A stretch of DNA of 64,000 nt. Source: Tessaracoccus lapidicaptus (lineage in GTDB: Bacteria; Actinomycetota; Actinomycetes; Propionibacteriales; Propionibacteriaceae). Shown one piece after another: positions 35,072-44,436 of this stretch; position 1 is the first letter of the stretch, and every line of letters starts with the position of its first letter. Made by a program: the position numbers and the translations under genes. The stretch lies in assembly GCF_001693815.1 (NCBI RefSeq), contig NZ_MBQD01000022.1, positions 238,780-302,779 on the forward strand, given 5' to 3'. The notes under the pieces were generated by a model, which made no database searches, had not been told where the DNA came from, and saw only the letters and a program-made list of their open reading frames with translations.

Positions 35072-36058
35072 ATGATCCGCTTCGCCATCATCGGCGCCGG
35101 CCGCATCGGCCAGGTCCACGCCCGGGCCGTCGCCGCGCATCCCGAGGCCACTCTCACGCTCGTCTACGACGCCTTCGAGGCCCCCGCCAAGGCCCTCGCA
35201 GAGGCGCGTGGTGCCCGCTACACCCTCGACATCGACGAGGTGTACAACGCCGCCGACGTCGACGCCGTCATCATTGGGTCGCCGACCGCGATGCACGTCG
35301 AGCACATCCTCGGCTCGGTGCGCGTTGGCAAGCGCGTGCTGTGCGAGAAGCCCGTCGCGCTCGACATGGCTGAGGCGGTCCGCTGCATGGAGGAGCTGGG
35401 CGACGAGGCCCGCCGCGTCATGCTCGGCTTCAACCGGCGCTTCGACCCGAGCTTCGCCGAGATCAACGCGCGCGTGGCCGACGGCGAGATCGGCCAGCTG
35501 CAGCAGCTCACCGTCACCTCCCGCGACCCGCAGGGGCCTCCGGCGGAGTACGTCGCGGGCTCCGGCGGAATCTTCAAGGACATGACCATCCACGACTTCG
35601 ACATGGTCCGCTTCTTCCTGGGCGACATCGTCGAGGTCAGCGCGTTCGGCACCAACGCCGACGAGGCCATCAAGGCGGCCGGCGACTTCGACCAGGCCAT
35701 GGTCCTGCTCCGCAACGCCGACGGCGCGCTGGCCACGATCGTGAACTCCCGCACGTGTGCCTACGGCTACGACCAGCGGCTCGAGGCGTTCGGGGCCGAC
35801 GGCGCCCTCAACGCGGAGAACCTCACCGCGACGTCGGTGCGGAAGGCCAGCGCCACCCAGACCCAGGCGCAGGGCCCCGTCCTCGACTTCTTCCTCTCGC
35901 GCTACGAGGCCGCCTACAGCCGCGAGCTCGACGCGTTCATCGCGGCCGTCGTGGAGGACCGGGAGATCAGCCCCAACATCGTCGACGGGGTCGAGGCACT
36001 GCGACTGGCCGAGGCTGCGACGCAGAGCGCCCGCGAAGGGCGCACCGTCCGGCTCTGA
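35072..36058 (+). CDS. iolG: Inositol 2-dehydrogenase IolG
   Basis: NAD-dependent dehydrogenase oxidising myo-inositol to 2-inosose, 328 residues. The motifs are GAGRIGQVHARAV, CEKPVALDM (catalytic Lys), GFNRRFDPSF and FKDMTIHDFDMVRFF with the Asp/His pair. This combination is typical of inositol dehydrogenases. The ATG at 35072 follows AAGGAG. It is probably monocistronic and under IolR control. A second IolG-like gene lies at 41476-42480. Confidence 0.92.
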   Translation: MIRFAIIGAGRIGQVHARAVAAHPEATLTLVYDAFEAPAKALAEARGARYTLDIDEVYNAADVDAVIIGSPTAMHVEHILGSVRVGKRVLCEKPVALDMAEAVRCMEELGDEARRVMLGFNRRFDPSFAEINARVADGEIGQLQQLTVTSRDPQGPPAEYVAGSGGIFKDMTIHDFDMVRFFLGDIVEVSAFGTNADEAIKAAGDFDQAMVLLRNADGALATIVNSRTCAYGYDQRLEAFGADGALNAENLTATSVRKASATQTQAQGPVLDFFLSRYEAAYSRELDAFIAAVVEDREISPNIVDGVEALRLAEAATQSAREGRTVRL

Positions 36059-36082
36059 CGCCAGGGCCGGGCGCGGGCCGAA

Positions 36083-36688
36083 TCAGCGCATCTGAGCGGT
36101 GGGGCGGATGTGATCGCCCCACCGCTCAATCGTCCACCCCTCCGACGTCGACCCGTTCAGCACGATCCACTGCGTGTTGTGCAGGGGTGCGGCGTTCTCG
36201 AACCCGATCGACGGGTCCTGCGAGATCGCCCAGACCCGCAGGGCCGCCCCGTGGCTGACGAGTGCCACGGCGTCGTCGCCGGCCTGCTCCATGGCCGCGA
36301 CGGCGTTGCTGAAGCGCGTGAGGAACTGCCGCGCCGTCTCCCCGCCGTCCAGGCCGACGTCGAGGTTGTGCGGCGCCCAGGAGTTCAGCATCCCGACGTA
36401 CACGGTCCAGTCGGTGTTCATCTCCTCGACGCCGGCTGCGATCTCCTGGATGCCGTCGACGACGACGACCTCGAGTTCCCTGGACCGGGCGAGCGGGGCT
36501 GCCGTCTGCTGCGCCCGCGTGAGGGTCGACGCGTAGAGGGCGTCGATCCGCTCGTGCGCCAGGGACTCGACGAGCGCCTCCGCCTGAGCGAGGCCCCGGT
36601 GGTTGAGCGGGGCGCCGGGGTAGGCCGTGTCGAGCTGACGGTTGACGTTGCTGTCGGTCTCTCCGTGGCGGATCAGGATCAGGCGCAT
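36083..36688 (-). CDS. Histidine phosphatase family protein
   Basis: Phosphoglycerate-mutase-like phosphatase of 201 residues. The catalytic His is in LILIRHGETDSN, the acid is in the central region, and the second His is in VALVSHGAALRV. The substrate is unknown; relatives act on sugar phosphates, phosphoglycolate or nucleotides. It converges on iolG with a 24-bp gap and is not an obvious part of the inositol pathway. Confidence 0.85.
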   Translation of the reverse strand: MRLILIRHGETDSNVNRQLDTAYPGAPLNHRGLAQAEALVESLAHERIDALYASTLTRAQQTAAPLARSRELEVVVVDGIQEIAAGVEEMNTDWTVYVGMLNSWAPHNLDVGLDGGETARQFLTRFSNAVAAMEQAGDDAVALVSHGAALRVWAISQDPSIGFENAAPLHNTQWIVLNGSTSEGWTIERWGDHIRPTAQMR

Positions 36689-36767
36689 GGTTCCACCGTA
36701 CCGGGGGAATGCGACAGGGGCGGGGCCGGTGGCCCCGCCCCTGTGGCGGTGAGAGGTGAGCGTGAAC

Positions 36768-37763
36768 CTAGCGGTTCTTGCGCTCGTCGATGATGATCGC
36801 GATGACGATGATCGCGCCCTTGACGACCATCTGCATGAACGGGGAGACGTTCATGAGGTCCAGGCCGTTGTTGATGACGCCGATGATCAGTGCGCCGACC
36901 ACGACTCCCCAGACGGTGCCGACGCCGCCGTTGAAGGAGGTGCCGCCGATGACGGCCGCGGTGATGGCGTCAAGCTCCAGCATCACGCCGAGGGTCGGCT
37001 GACCGGAGCCGATGCGGGCGGCCAGGATCATGCCGGCGAGGCCGGCCAGCAGCCCGATCAGGGTGTAGATGAAGAACTGCACCTTGCCGATGCTGATGCC
37101 CGACACGCGGGCGGCCTGGTCGTTACCGCCGATGGCGTACGTGTGGCGGCCGAAGCGGGTCCGGTTCAGCACGACCCAGATCACGACGGCCACGAGGATG
37201 AAGATGATCATCGGGACCGGGACGCCGAGGACGTTGCCCTGACCCATCCAGTTGAAGCCGGGGGCGAGGTTCGAGACCGGGCGGCCGCCCGTGTAGATGT
37301 TCGCCAGGCCGCGGGCCGCGGTCATCATGCCGAGGGTCGCGACGAAGGGCGGGATCCGGAAGTAGGCCACGAGGCTGCCGACGATGGCGCCGATGAATGC
37401 GCCCGTGAGAAGGCCGGCGAGCACCGACACGAAGACCGGCATCGGCGGCAGGCCGGGGAACATCATCGTGTCGCTCTGGACCTGCGCGAGGCTGGCGGAG
37501 ACGACGGCGACCAGCGCGACCGTGGACCCGACCGACAGGTCGATGCCCTTGGTGATGATGGCGAACATCATGCCCAGCGCGATGATGCCGATGGGGGCCA
37601 CCTGCACGACGACGTTGATGAGGTTGCGCGGCTGCAGGAACGTGCCGCCGGTCACGATGGCCAGGATGACCATGAAGCCGACCAGGATCAGCAGGATCGC
37701 ATACGTCTTGGTGAACGACTTGGCGTCGAATTTCGCCCGAGGTTCAGCTGCGGTGTCAGACAT
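36768..37763 (-). CDS. Sugar ABC transporter permease (ribose/inositol type)
   Basis: Inner-membrane permease of the RbsC/MglC family, 331 residues with eight to ten hydrophobic segments. Family motifs are TKGIDLSVGSTVALV, FRIPPFVATLGMMTAARGLA and FNGGVGTVWGVVVGALIIG. It is encoded with its ATPase and binding protein between iolG and iolH, so myo-inositol is the likely substrate. It is the last gene of the operon. Confidence 0.9.
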   Translation of the reverse strand: MSDTAAEPRAKFDAKSFTKTYAILLILVGFMVILAIVTGGTFLQPRNLINVVVQVAPIGIIALGMMFAIITKGIDLSVGSTVALVAVVSASLAQVQSDTMMFPGLPPMPVFVSVLAGLLTGAFIGAIVGSLVAYFRIPPFVATLGMMTAARGLANIYTGGRPVSNLAPGFNWMGQGNVLGVPVPMIIFILVAVVIWVVLNRTRFGRHTYAIGGNDQAARVSGISIGKVQFFIYTLIGLLAGLAGMILAARIGSGQPTLGVMLELDAITAAVIGGTSFNGGVGTVWGVVVGALIIGVINNGLDLMNVSPFMQMVVKGAIIVIAIIIDERKNR

Positions 37764-37781
37764 GGGTGTGGTGATTCCTTC

Positions 37782-39284
37782 CTAGGCGGCGGCCGCGTCG
37801 CCGCCGGTGGCCAGATGCATGATGGATTCCTGGTTCGCGTCCGCACGGGACAGCTCGCCGGAGATACGGCCCTCGTGCATGACGATGACCCGGTCGCTCA
37901 TCCCGAGGACCTCGGGGAGCTCGGAGGAGACCATGATGATGGCCTTGCCCTGCTGCGCAAGCTGCGACATGAGGCGGTGGATCTCGCTCTTGGCGCCGAC
38001 GTCGATGCCGCGGGTGGGCTCGTCGATCATCAGCACATCCGGCACGGTGAGCAGCCAGCGCGAGATGAGCGCCTTTTGCTGGTTGCCGCCCGAGAGGTTC
38101 TTGATCAGCTGCTCCAGGTTCGGCGTCTTGATCCGCAGCGCCTGGCGCTGCTCCTCGCTGACGCGCTTGAGGTCGCCCATCTTGAGGAAGCCCTTGGGGC
38201 TGAACTTCGGGAGGGCGGCGATCGTGATGTTGTCGCGCACCGACAGCACGCCCATGATGCCGTTGTGCTTGCGGTCCTCGGTCAGCATGCCGATGTTGGC
38301 GGCGATGGCGTCCTTCGGCTCGCGGATGCGGATCTTCTTCCCCCGGATCTCGATGTCGCCGCTCTCGGCCGGGTGGATTCCGAAGATGGTCTCCAGCACC
38401 TCGGTGCGGCCGGCGCCCATGAGGCCCGCGAAGCCCACGATCTCGCCGGCGCGGACGTCGAAGCTGACGTCGCGCACGAGCTTGCCGCGGTTGAGGTTAC
38501 GCACGGACAGCACGACCTCGCCGATCTCGGCCTCCAGCTTGGGGAACAGGCTGGTGAGCTCGCGGCCCACCATGAGCTGGATCAGCTTGTCGCGGGTCAG
38601 CTCCTTGGCGGGCACCGACGCGACGTGCTTGCCGTCGCGGAAGACGGTGATGTCGTTGGAGATCTTGAAGACCTCGTCCATCTTGTGGGTGATGTAGATG
38701 ATGGCCACGCCGTAGTCGGTGAGCCGCTTGATCATCCCGTGCAGGTGCTCGACCTCGCGCTCAGGGATGGCCGACGTCGGCTCGTCCATGATGATGATCT
38801 TCGCGTCGTAGCTGATCGCCTTGGCGATCTCGACCATCTGCTGCCGCGCGACGGTGAGGTCCTTCATCTTCGCGCGGGGATCGATCTTGATGTCCCACTC
38901 GTCGAACAGTTCCTGCGTTTTGCGGATGATGAGCTTCGGGTCCAGGAGGCCGAACTTGCCCCGCTGTTCCCGGCCGAGCCAGATGTTCTCGGCCACCATC
39001 ATCTCCGGCACGGGGGAGAGCTCCTGGTGGATCATCGAGATCCCGTGTTCCAGGCCATCCTTGGTGTCCTTGAAGCTGACCTGGTCCCCCGCCAGTTCGA
39101 TGGTGCCGGCGTCCGGGGTGTACATCCCGATGAGGCACTTCATCAGCGTCGACTTGCCTGCTCCGTTCTCGCCCATGAGCGAGTGGACCGTGCCGCTGCG
39201 CACGTCCAGCTGGACCCCGTCGAGGGCGACCACGCCCGGGAACGTCTTGCGGATGTCGCGCATCCGCAGAATCACTTCTTGCAT
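37782..39284 (-). CDS. Sugar ABC transporter ATP-binding protein (RbsA/MglA type)
   Basis: Double ATPase of 500 residues. The first half has Walker [10 protein letters not shown] and signature [15 protein letters not shown]. The second half has the usual degenerate Walker A ([12 protein letters not shown]) and signature [15 protein letters not shown] with Walker [13 protein letters not shown]. It energises import with the neighbouring permease and lipoprotein. It lies 18 bp before the permease gene. Confidence 0.92.
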   Translation of the reverse strand: MQEVILRMRDIRKTFPGVVALDGVQLDVRSGTVHSLMGENGAGKSTLMKCLIGMYTPDAGTIELAGDQVSFKDTKDGLEHGISMIHQELSPVPEMMVAENIWLGREQRGKFGLLDPKLIIRKTQELFDEWDIKIDPRAKMKDLTVARQQMVEIAKAISYDAKIIIMDEPTSAIPEREVEHLHGMIKRLTDYGVAIIYITHKMDEVFKISNDITVFRDGKHVASVPAKELTRDKLIQLMVGRELTSLFPKLEAEIGEVVLSVRNLNRGKLVRDVSFDVRAGEIVGFAGLMGAGRTEVLETIFGIHPAESGDIEIRGKKIRIREPKDAIAANIGMLTEDRKHNGIMGVLSVRDNITIAALPKFSPKGFLKMGDLKRVSEEQRQALRIKTPNLEQLIKNLSGGNQQKALISRWLLTVPDVLMIDEPTRGIDVGAKSEIHRLMSQLAQQGKAIIMVSSELPEVLGMSDRVIVMHEGRISGELSRADANQESIMHLATGGDAAAA

Positions 39285-39346
39285 CTCGTTCCTCCCTGCC
39301 GAAGCCGGTGGCCGGGGCGTTCACCGCACCCGGCCACCGATGTTCG

Positions 39347-40375
39347 TCACTTGAAGTCGGCCATGTTCTCCGGCGTCACCAGCTGGTATGGCACGTCGAT
39401 GACGGCCGGGGCTGCGTCGCCGTTGTACATGGTGATGATGGCGTCCACGCCACCGGCACCCTGGCCGGCCGCATCCTGGAACACGGTCACCTCGAGCTCA
39501 CCGGCCTCCATGGCTGCCAGCGCGTCCGCGGTGGCGTCCACGCCGCCCACGAGGACGTCCTCGAGCATGCCGGCGTTCTTCAGCGCCTGGATGGCGCCCA
39601 GCGCCATCTCGTCGTTGTTGGCGCAGATGATGTCGATGTCGTCACCGGACTGGATCCAGTTCTCGGTGATCTGCAGGCCCTTCTCGCGGTACCAGTTGCC
39701 GGCCTGCTCGCGCACGACCTCCATGTCCGGGTACTTGGCGACGACGTCCTTGCACCCCTGGGTCCGCAGGCGGGCGGCCTCGTTGGCCGGGTCGCCCTGG
39801 ATGATGCCGACCTTGCCCTTGCCGCCGGCGAGCTCAGCGAGAGCCTCCATCTCCAGCACGCCGGAGACCAGCGAGTCGGAACCGACGTAGGGAACGCCGG
39901 CCGGGAGGTCGGCGGGACGACGGTTCACGTAGGCCAGGGGGATCTCGGCGTCCTGGGCCTTCTGGGTCATCGGGCCGGCAGCGTCGGTGTCGACGGGAAT
40001 GACGATGATGCCGTCGACGCCCTGCGAGATGAAGTTCTCGACCTGGCCGAGCTGCGTGTCGGCCTTCTCCTGCGCGGACACGATCGTTACCTCGACGCCG
40101 GCCTCTTCAGCGCGGGCCTCGATGCCGTCGGCGACCTTCTGCAGGAACTGGTCGAGGATGGGGAAGGTCACGCCGATCTTCAGGCTCTCGCCGTCGTTGG
40201 GCTTGACGACCTCGCTCGGGGCGAAGGTCACGGTCGCGCCGGCGGAGGCGGCGGGGGCGCTGGAGTCGCTGCCCGCGGGGGCGCTCGTGGTGGGGGTGCT
40301 TGCGGTGGTGCCGCAGGCGCTCAAGGCGATGGCCGCGCTGGCCAGCAGGCCCGCGAGCTTGATTCCTTGCTTCAT
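39347..40375 (-). CDS. Sugar-binding lipoprotein of the inositol ABC importer
   Basis: Periplasmic-binding-protein-like lipoprotein, 342 residues. The signal peptide ends in the lipobox AIALSAC. The mature part has GVTFPILDQFLQKVADGI and FISQGVDGIIVIPVDTDAAG, typical of the ribose/inositol binding family (peripla_BP_4). The ATG at 40375 is chosen over earlier codons because it begins the signal peptide. It leads the transporter operon behind its own IolR-controlled promoter. Confidence 0.9.
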   Translation of the reverse strand: MKQGIKLAGLLASAAIALSACGTTASTPTTSAPAGSDSSAPAASAGATVTFAPSEVVKPNDGESLKIGVTFPILDQFLQKVADGIEARAEEAGVEVTIVSAQEKADTQLGQVENFISQGVDGIIVIPVDTDAAGPMTQKAQDAEIPLAYVNRRPADLPAGVPYVGSDSLVSGVLEMEALAELAGGKGKVGIIQGDPANEAARLRTQGCKDVVAKYPDMEVVREQAGNWYREKGLQITENWIQSGDDIDIICANNDEMALGAIQALKNAGMLEDVLVGGVDATADALAAMEAGELEVTVFQDAAGQGAGGVDAIITMYNGDAAPAVIDVPYQLVTPENMADFK

Positions 40376-40454
40376 TGCAATGCTCTCTTCCGTGGTGGGT
40401 GCGGTGGTCGGGCGACTCCGCAGGGAGGGAGTGTCGCATCTTCGCGACACGCCA

Positions 40455-40488
40455 ATGATGACCAGTTCGTCCTGTCTATGTCAAGACA
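40455..40488 (-). promoter_or_regulatory. Promoter and IolR operator of the ABC transporter operon
   Basis: On the minus strand, -35 TTGACA (40479-40484) and -10 CATCAT (40455-40460) are 18 bp apart. TGTCTTGACA (minus strand, 40479-40488) is an exact fit to KGWCHTRACA and covers the -35, as at iolC. Confidence 0.7.
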
Positions 40489-40493
40489 ATTGC

Positions 40494-41375
40494 TCAGTTG
40501 TTATCGCTTCGTTGTGAAAATTCGGCCTCGAGGCGTTCCCGCATCCGGACGTGGATGGCGTCGGCTTCCTCCTCCCAGCCGAACACGCAGACCGACAGGC
40601 GGCCGTCGTACTCGACCTCGCGTAGGTAGCCGAAGACCTCGTCCCAGGGCACCTCGCCGTTGCCGATCTCGTTGTGCTGATGGATGCGCGCGTCTACGCC
40701 CGGAGGGTTGATGATGTAGCGGTTGCCCACGTTGGCCAGGTGGTTCCAGACGTCCGCGACGTGCACGTGGCGCAGGCGCTCGCCGGCGTACTCCATGAGC
40801 TCGCGGGGGTTGCTCTTCCCCAGCGAGAGGTGGAACAGATGGGGCAGGCAGAACTGGTAGTTGAACCAGTCCTTGTCCACACCTCGCACGACCTGGACGG
40901 CGCGGTCGTTTGTCTCGACAAAATCGTAGGGGTGGGCCTCGACGACGCACTCGATGCCACGCTTCTCGAAGTCGGGGATCAGCTCCTCGATGGACCGGTA
41001 GAACTGGTGCTCGCTCTTCAGCGGCTGGTTCGGGTCCCCGGAGAACTCGGTGGCCATGAGCGGCACCTCGAGCTCCTCGGCGATCTCGAGCAGCCGTCGC
41101 CAGTTGCGGACCTGGGCCTGGCGCTCCTGCTCGTCGGGGGAGCTCCAGTTGAAGACCGGGTTGAACGTCTCGATCTTCACGCCGGTGGTCTGCATGGCCT
41201 TCTTGACGCGCGCGATCTCCGCCTTGTCGACCTTGGGGTAGTGGTGCCACTCGTGGAAGTCGGCGCGCGGCGACAGCTCGATATAGCCGTAGCCGAGGTC
41301 GGCGGCCTTCTCGCACTCCTGAGCGACGCTGAGGTGGGGGTGGTACATGGAGGGGTCGAGCAGGATCTTGACCAT
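40494..41375 (-). CDS. iolH: Sugar phosphate isomerase/epimerase, IolH-like
   Basis: TIM-barrel protein of 293 residues. The N terminus MVKILLDPSMYHPHLSV, the IELSPRADFHEW motif and later EAHPYDFVETND and HVHVADVWNH resemble Bacillus IolH, whose exact reaction is unproven. The metal-binding pattern of xylose-isomerase-like enzymes is visible. GAGGAG precedes the ATG. It lies between a second IolG-like gene and the inositol importer on the same strand. Confidence 0.8.
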   Translation of the reverse strand: MVKILLDPSMYHPHLSVAQECEKAADLGYGYIELSPRADFHEWHHYPKVDKAEIARVKKAMQTTGVKIETFNPVFNWSSPDEQERQAQVRNWRRLLEIAEELEVPLMATEFSGDPNQPLKSEHQFYRSIEELIPDFEKRGIECVVEAHPYDFVETNDRAVQVVRGVDKDWFNYQFCLPHLFHLSLGKSNPRELMEYAGERLRHVHVADVWNHLANVGNRYIINPPGVDARIHQHNEIGNGEVPWDEVFGYLREVEYDGRLSVCVFGWEEEADAIHVRMRERLEAEFSQRSDNN

Positions 41376-41475
41376 GGGGGCTCCTCGGGTCTGTGGGGGA
41401 TGGGTGCCCGCCCGGGCGCGACGCCGCAGCTCGCGGCGGGCCGGTCCGGGGTGCGCCCGGGCGGATACGTGGAGG

Positions 41476-42480
41476 TCAGGCGTACAGGGCGGGGCGCTCG
41501 ATCATCGTGATCGGAACTTCGCCGTCCGCGGTGAGTGCGGCGACCCCGGCGTCGCAGACCACGGCGGCGGCGTAGCCGTCCCATGAGTCCGAGCCGGTGT
41601 GCCGGTCCTGCGACACGGCGGTGATCCACTCCTGCACCTCGGTGACGAAGGCCTGGCCGAAGCGCTGGTTGTGGTCCATCGTGAGCCGGTTGCGGCGCCC
41701 GAGCTTGTCGGCGCGGTGCACCAGCTCCTGGTCCCCGAGCCGCACCACGCCCTGTTCGGCCACCAGTTCGCACTGGATGTCGTAGCCGTACTGGCAGTTG
41801 ACGAACACCTCGTCGTCGACCCGCACACCGGACTCGGAGGTGAGGATCAGCACCAGCGGATCCTGCAGGTGCTCGAAGCGCAGCGAGGTCTTCTTCGGCT
41901 TGTCGACGCGGGCCGAGACGAACTCCTCGCCGAGCAGCCAGCGCATGGTGTCGATCTCGTGGATGGCGGTGTCGTTGATGGCCATGTCCCACGTGTACAT
42001 CTCGGGGACGGTCGGGTTGCGGTGCGCGCAGTGCACCATAAGGGCCTCGCCCACCTCGCCGTCGTCGAGGATCTTCTTCATCTCGCGGTACGAGGCGTCG
42101 AACCGGCGCATGAAGCCGACGGTGACGAGCTTCTTGCCGGCCTTCTGCTCGGCCGCCATGATCTCCTCGCACTCGGCCGCGGTGGGGGCGAGCGGCTTCT
42201 CGCAGAAGACGTACTTGCCGGCCTCGATCGCGGCGATGACGTCGGGCTTGTGGGCCGGGCCGTAGCTGGCGATCATGATCGCGTCGACGTCGGGGGAGTT
42301 GATGAGCTCGGCGCTCGTGGCGTAGGCGGTGCCGTCGATCTGCTCGGCGACGGCCTTCGCATTGTCAGGGTTCACGTCGCTGACCGCGACGACGCGGCCG
42401 CCGGAGATGACGGTGTGGATGCGCTCGATGTGCGCCTTGCCCATGCCGCCGGGGCCGATCATTCCGATCCGGAGAGTCAT
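41476..42480 (-). CDS. Inositol 2-dehydrogenase-like oxidoreductase (second copy)
   Basis: Gfo/Idh/MocA oxidoreductase of 334 residues. The motifs are [41 protein letters not shown] and [17 protein letters not shown]. It resembles actinobacterial IolG, perhaps more than the 35-kb copy does. It may prefer another inositol isomer. GGAAGGA precedes the ATG at 42480. It lies between iolE-like and iolH genes and is probably co-transcribed with them. Confidence 0.88.
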   Translation of the reverse strand: MTLRIGMIGPGGMGKAHIERIHTVISGGRVVAVSDVNPDNAKAVAEQIDGTAYATSAELINSPDVDAIMIASYGPAHKPDVIAAIEAGKYVFCEKPLAPTAAECEEIMAAEQKAGKKLVTVGFMRRFDASYREMKKILDDGEVGEALMVHCAHRNPTVPEMYTWDMAINDTAIHEIDTMRWLLGEEFVSARVDKPKKTSLRFEHLQDPLVLILTSESGVRVDDEVFVNCQYGYDIQCELVAEQGVVRLGDQELVHRADKLGRRNRLTMDHNQRFGQAFVTEVQEWITAVSQDRHTGSDSWDGYAAAVVCDAGVAALTADGEVPITMIERPALYA

Positions 42481-42500
42481 GTCCTGTGGATCCTTCCGGG

Positions 42501-43433
42501 TCAGAGGAGGCCGAGGCCGACGGAGGCCAGGTACTCGCGGGTCTTGATGGCGTTCGGCAGCGGGTAGGACGGGTCGCAGCCGTACATGTCCTGCTCGCAG
42601 ATGACGTAGAGGTCCTTGTTGAGGTCGGCCAGCGCCTCGACGAGGGTGGGCATGTCGGGCTCGCCCTCCGGCGGCGCCACGGAGCAGCCGGCCTTGACGG
42701 CCCTGACGAACGGCCAGTCCTCATCGTGGGCCTGCTTGACGAGCTTCGGGTCCATGGCCTTGATGTGGACGTAGGAGATCCGCTCGGGGTAGTCCTTGAT
42801 GAGCGCGATGTTGTCGGCCATGCCGTAGACGATGTGGCCCGTGTCGAGGCAGAAGCCGACGTATTCGGGATCGGTGGCCTGGAAGATGCGGTCGATGTCC
42901 TCGCGGGTCTCGATGTGCGAGTCGCCGTGCGGGTGCAGGACCATCTGGAGGCCGTAGTCCTCCTTCATCATGCGGCCGAGGCGGTTGGCGTTGTTGATGT
43001 AGAGGTCCCAGGCCTTGCCGTCGAGGTGACGGTCGTCGGTGAAGGCCCCGGTGTGCTCGTCGCGGAACATGGGGGGCAGGTGGACGACGTACTCGGCGCC
43101 GACGGCGGCGTGGGTCTCGCCCACGGCGCGGAAGGTGCGCTCGGTGTCCGCCCAGGCCTCCTCCTTGTGCAGGATGCCCCACGCGGTGCCGGCGACGACG
43201 CGGAAGCCCCGCTTGCTCATCTCCTCCTGGAGACGCTTGGGCTCGGTCGGGAAGTAGCCGAAGGGTCCCGTCTCCATCACGGAGAAGCCGGCCTCGGCCA
43301 TCTCGTCGAGCGCCTTCTCCCACGGGATCTGCGCGGGATCCTCGGGGAACCACACGCCCCACTGATCGGGGCAGACGCCGATCGTCAGGCGGGAGTATCG
43401 CGGATCGGTGTTGCGGCTCTTGTCGACAGCCAT
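42501..43433 (-). CDS. Xylose-isomerase-like TIM-barrel protein, IolE-like
   Basis: Protein of about 310 residues with [46 protein letters not shown] and [14 protein letters not shown]. It has the metal and substrate layout of inosose dehydratases and related epimerases. It is a distant paralogue of the IolE at 34 kb, so it may be a second inosose dehydratase or an inosose isomerase. Two ATGs lie six bases apart (43439 and 43433). GAGAGG is spaced better for the second, which is chosen. Confidence 0.8.
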   Translation of the reverse strand: MAVDKSRNTDPRYSRLTIGVCPDQWGVWFPEDPAQIPWEKALDEMAEAGFSVMETGPFGYFPTEPKRLQEEMSKRGFRVVAGTAWGILHKEEAWADTERTFRAVGETHAAVGAEYVVHLPPMFRDEHTGAFTDDRHLDGKAWDLYINNANRLGRMMKEDYGLQMVLHPHGDSHIETREDIDRIFQATDPEYVGFCLDTGHIVYGMADNIALIKDYPERISYVHIKAMDPKLVKQAHDEDWPFVRAVKAGCSVAPPEGEPDMPTLVEALADLNKDLYVICEQDMYGCDPSYPLPNAIKTREYLASVGLGLL

Positions 43434-43471
43434 CGTCATCCTCTCGGGTTGCTCATCGTCGAGCTGACCTC

Positions 43472-43501
43472 AGTCTAGGTTTGTGACGTTTGTACTGTCA
43501 A
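43472..43501 (-). promoter_or_regulatory. Promoter of the iolE2-iolG2-iolH group
   Basis: -35 TTGACA (43496-43501) and -10 TAGACT (43472-43477) on the minus strand are 18 bp apart, about 35 bp before the start codon. The spacer carries GTACAAAC, shared with the site near 32.6 kb. No exact KGWCHTRACA match is seen. Confidence 0.65.
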
Positions 43502-43576
43502 TAGCTCGGGTGAGACTTTCGGACGCGTCGTTGAGGAGATCAAACCGTCGGAGACCGACGGCTTGTGAGGACAATT

Positions 43577-43759
43577 TTAGCCCGCCGTGGCCCGCCTGAT
43601 CATGCGGTCGAGGACGGCCACGTCGAACCCCGGACGCTCTGGCCGGTTGGTCATCAGCGTCCAGGCGAGCCCGGCCGTCGGGTTGATCCAGAACTCGGTG
43701 CCGGACCATCCGGCGTGCCCGAACACCGCGTCGTCCGCGCCCCACCCGGGCAGTTTCCA
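43577..43759 (-). pseudogene. Beta-lactamase-family serine hydrolase, C-terminal remnant
   Basis: About 60 residues ending in TAA. They read KLPGWGADDAVFGHAGWSG, then INPTAGLAWTLMTNRPERPG, then DVAVLDRMIRRATAG. This is the usual end of serine-hydrolase/esterase relatives of beta-lactamase (FGHTGWTG...LLTNR). The catalytic SxxK and YxN parts are absent. The frame stops matching at 43759, where the 5'-truncated binding-protein gene begins on the other strand. Confidence 0.75.
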
Positions 43760-44436
43760 CCCAGCGCACCCAGACGTTCGAGCTCGCGCTCCGGGCCGAC
43801 GGCAAGAACCTCTACACCGACGACGGCGAGCTCGGCTTCACCAAGGAGGAGCTCAAGGCCTTCTGGGAGTCCGGAGCCGCGATGTGTGACGGCGCCGGCA
43901 TCCCGCAGAACAAGCTGGAGGAGATCGCGCCCCAGTCCGGCTTCGGCGCGGGCATGACCGTCAGCGAGACTAGCTGGAGCAACTTCCTGGGCGGCTACCT
44001 GGCCGACTCGGGAGCCCAGTCGATCGCCATGGTCGCGCCGCCCACCGCCAAGGAGGGTGCGAAGGACCTCTACCGTCAGGCCGGTCTGCAGAGGGCCATC
44101 TCGGCCGACACCGAGCACCCTGAGGCCGCGGCCCTGTTCCTCGACTATGTCGTCAACAGCGAGAAGGCCGGCGAGATCTTCGGCACGACGCTGGGCTTCC
44201 CCGCCTCCAGCAGCAAGCTCGACGGCGCCGTGCTCGAAGGCCCGGACAAGCAGGTCGCTGACTTCCTCGACTCGGTCGCTGACCGCATCGGCGACGCCCC
44301 GCCCGTCCCCGTCGTCGGCTACGGCGCGCTGGAGCAGAAGTTCTGGGATCTCGGCAAGGCCCTCGGTCTGGGTGCCGTCACCGTCGACGAGGCTGTCGAG
44401 CAGTTCTTCGCCGAGGCCGACGTCATCCTCGGGTGA
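43760..44436 (+). pseudogene. Sugar ABC solute-binding protein, 5'-truncated
   Basis: About 225 residues of the C-terminal half of an extracellular sugar-binding protein. The frame begins TQRTQTFELALRADGKNLYT and runs through AAALFLDYVVNSEKAGEIF to a TGA that overlaps the next permease start. The signal peptide, lipobox and first lobe (about 200 residues) are missing, and there is no promoter. The joining point is about 43757-43768. Without it the importer downstream is probably inactive. Confidence 0.85.

Noticed and set aside
36756..39890. Very long open frame on the + strand opposite the ABC transporter genes
   Set aside because: It is antisense to three well-supported genes. Such long open frames are expected opposite GC-rich coding sequence, and its His/Asp/Val-rich translation has no family pattern.
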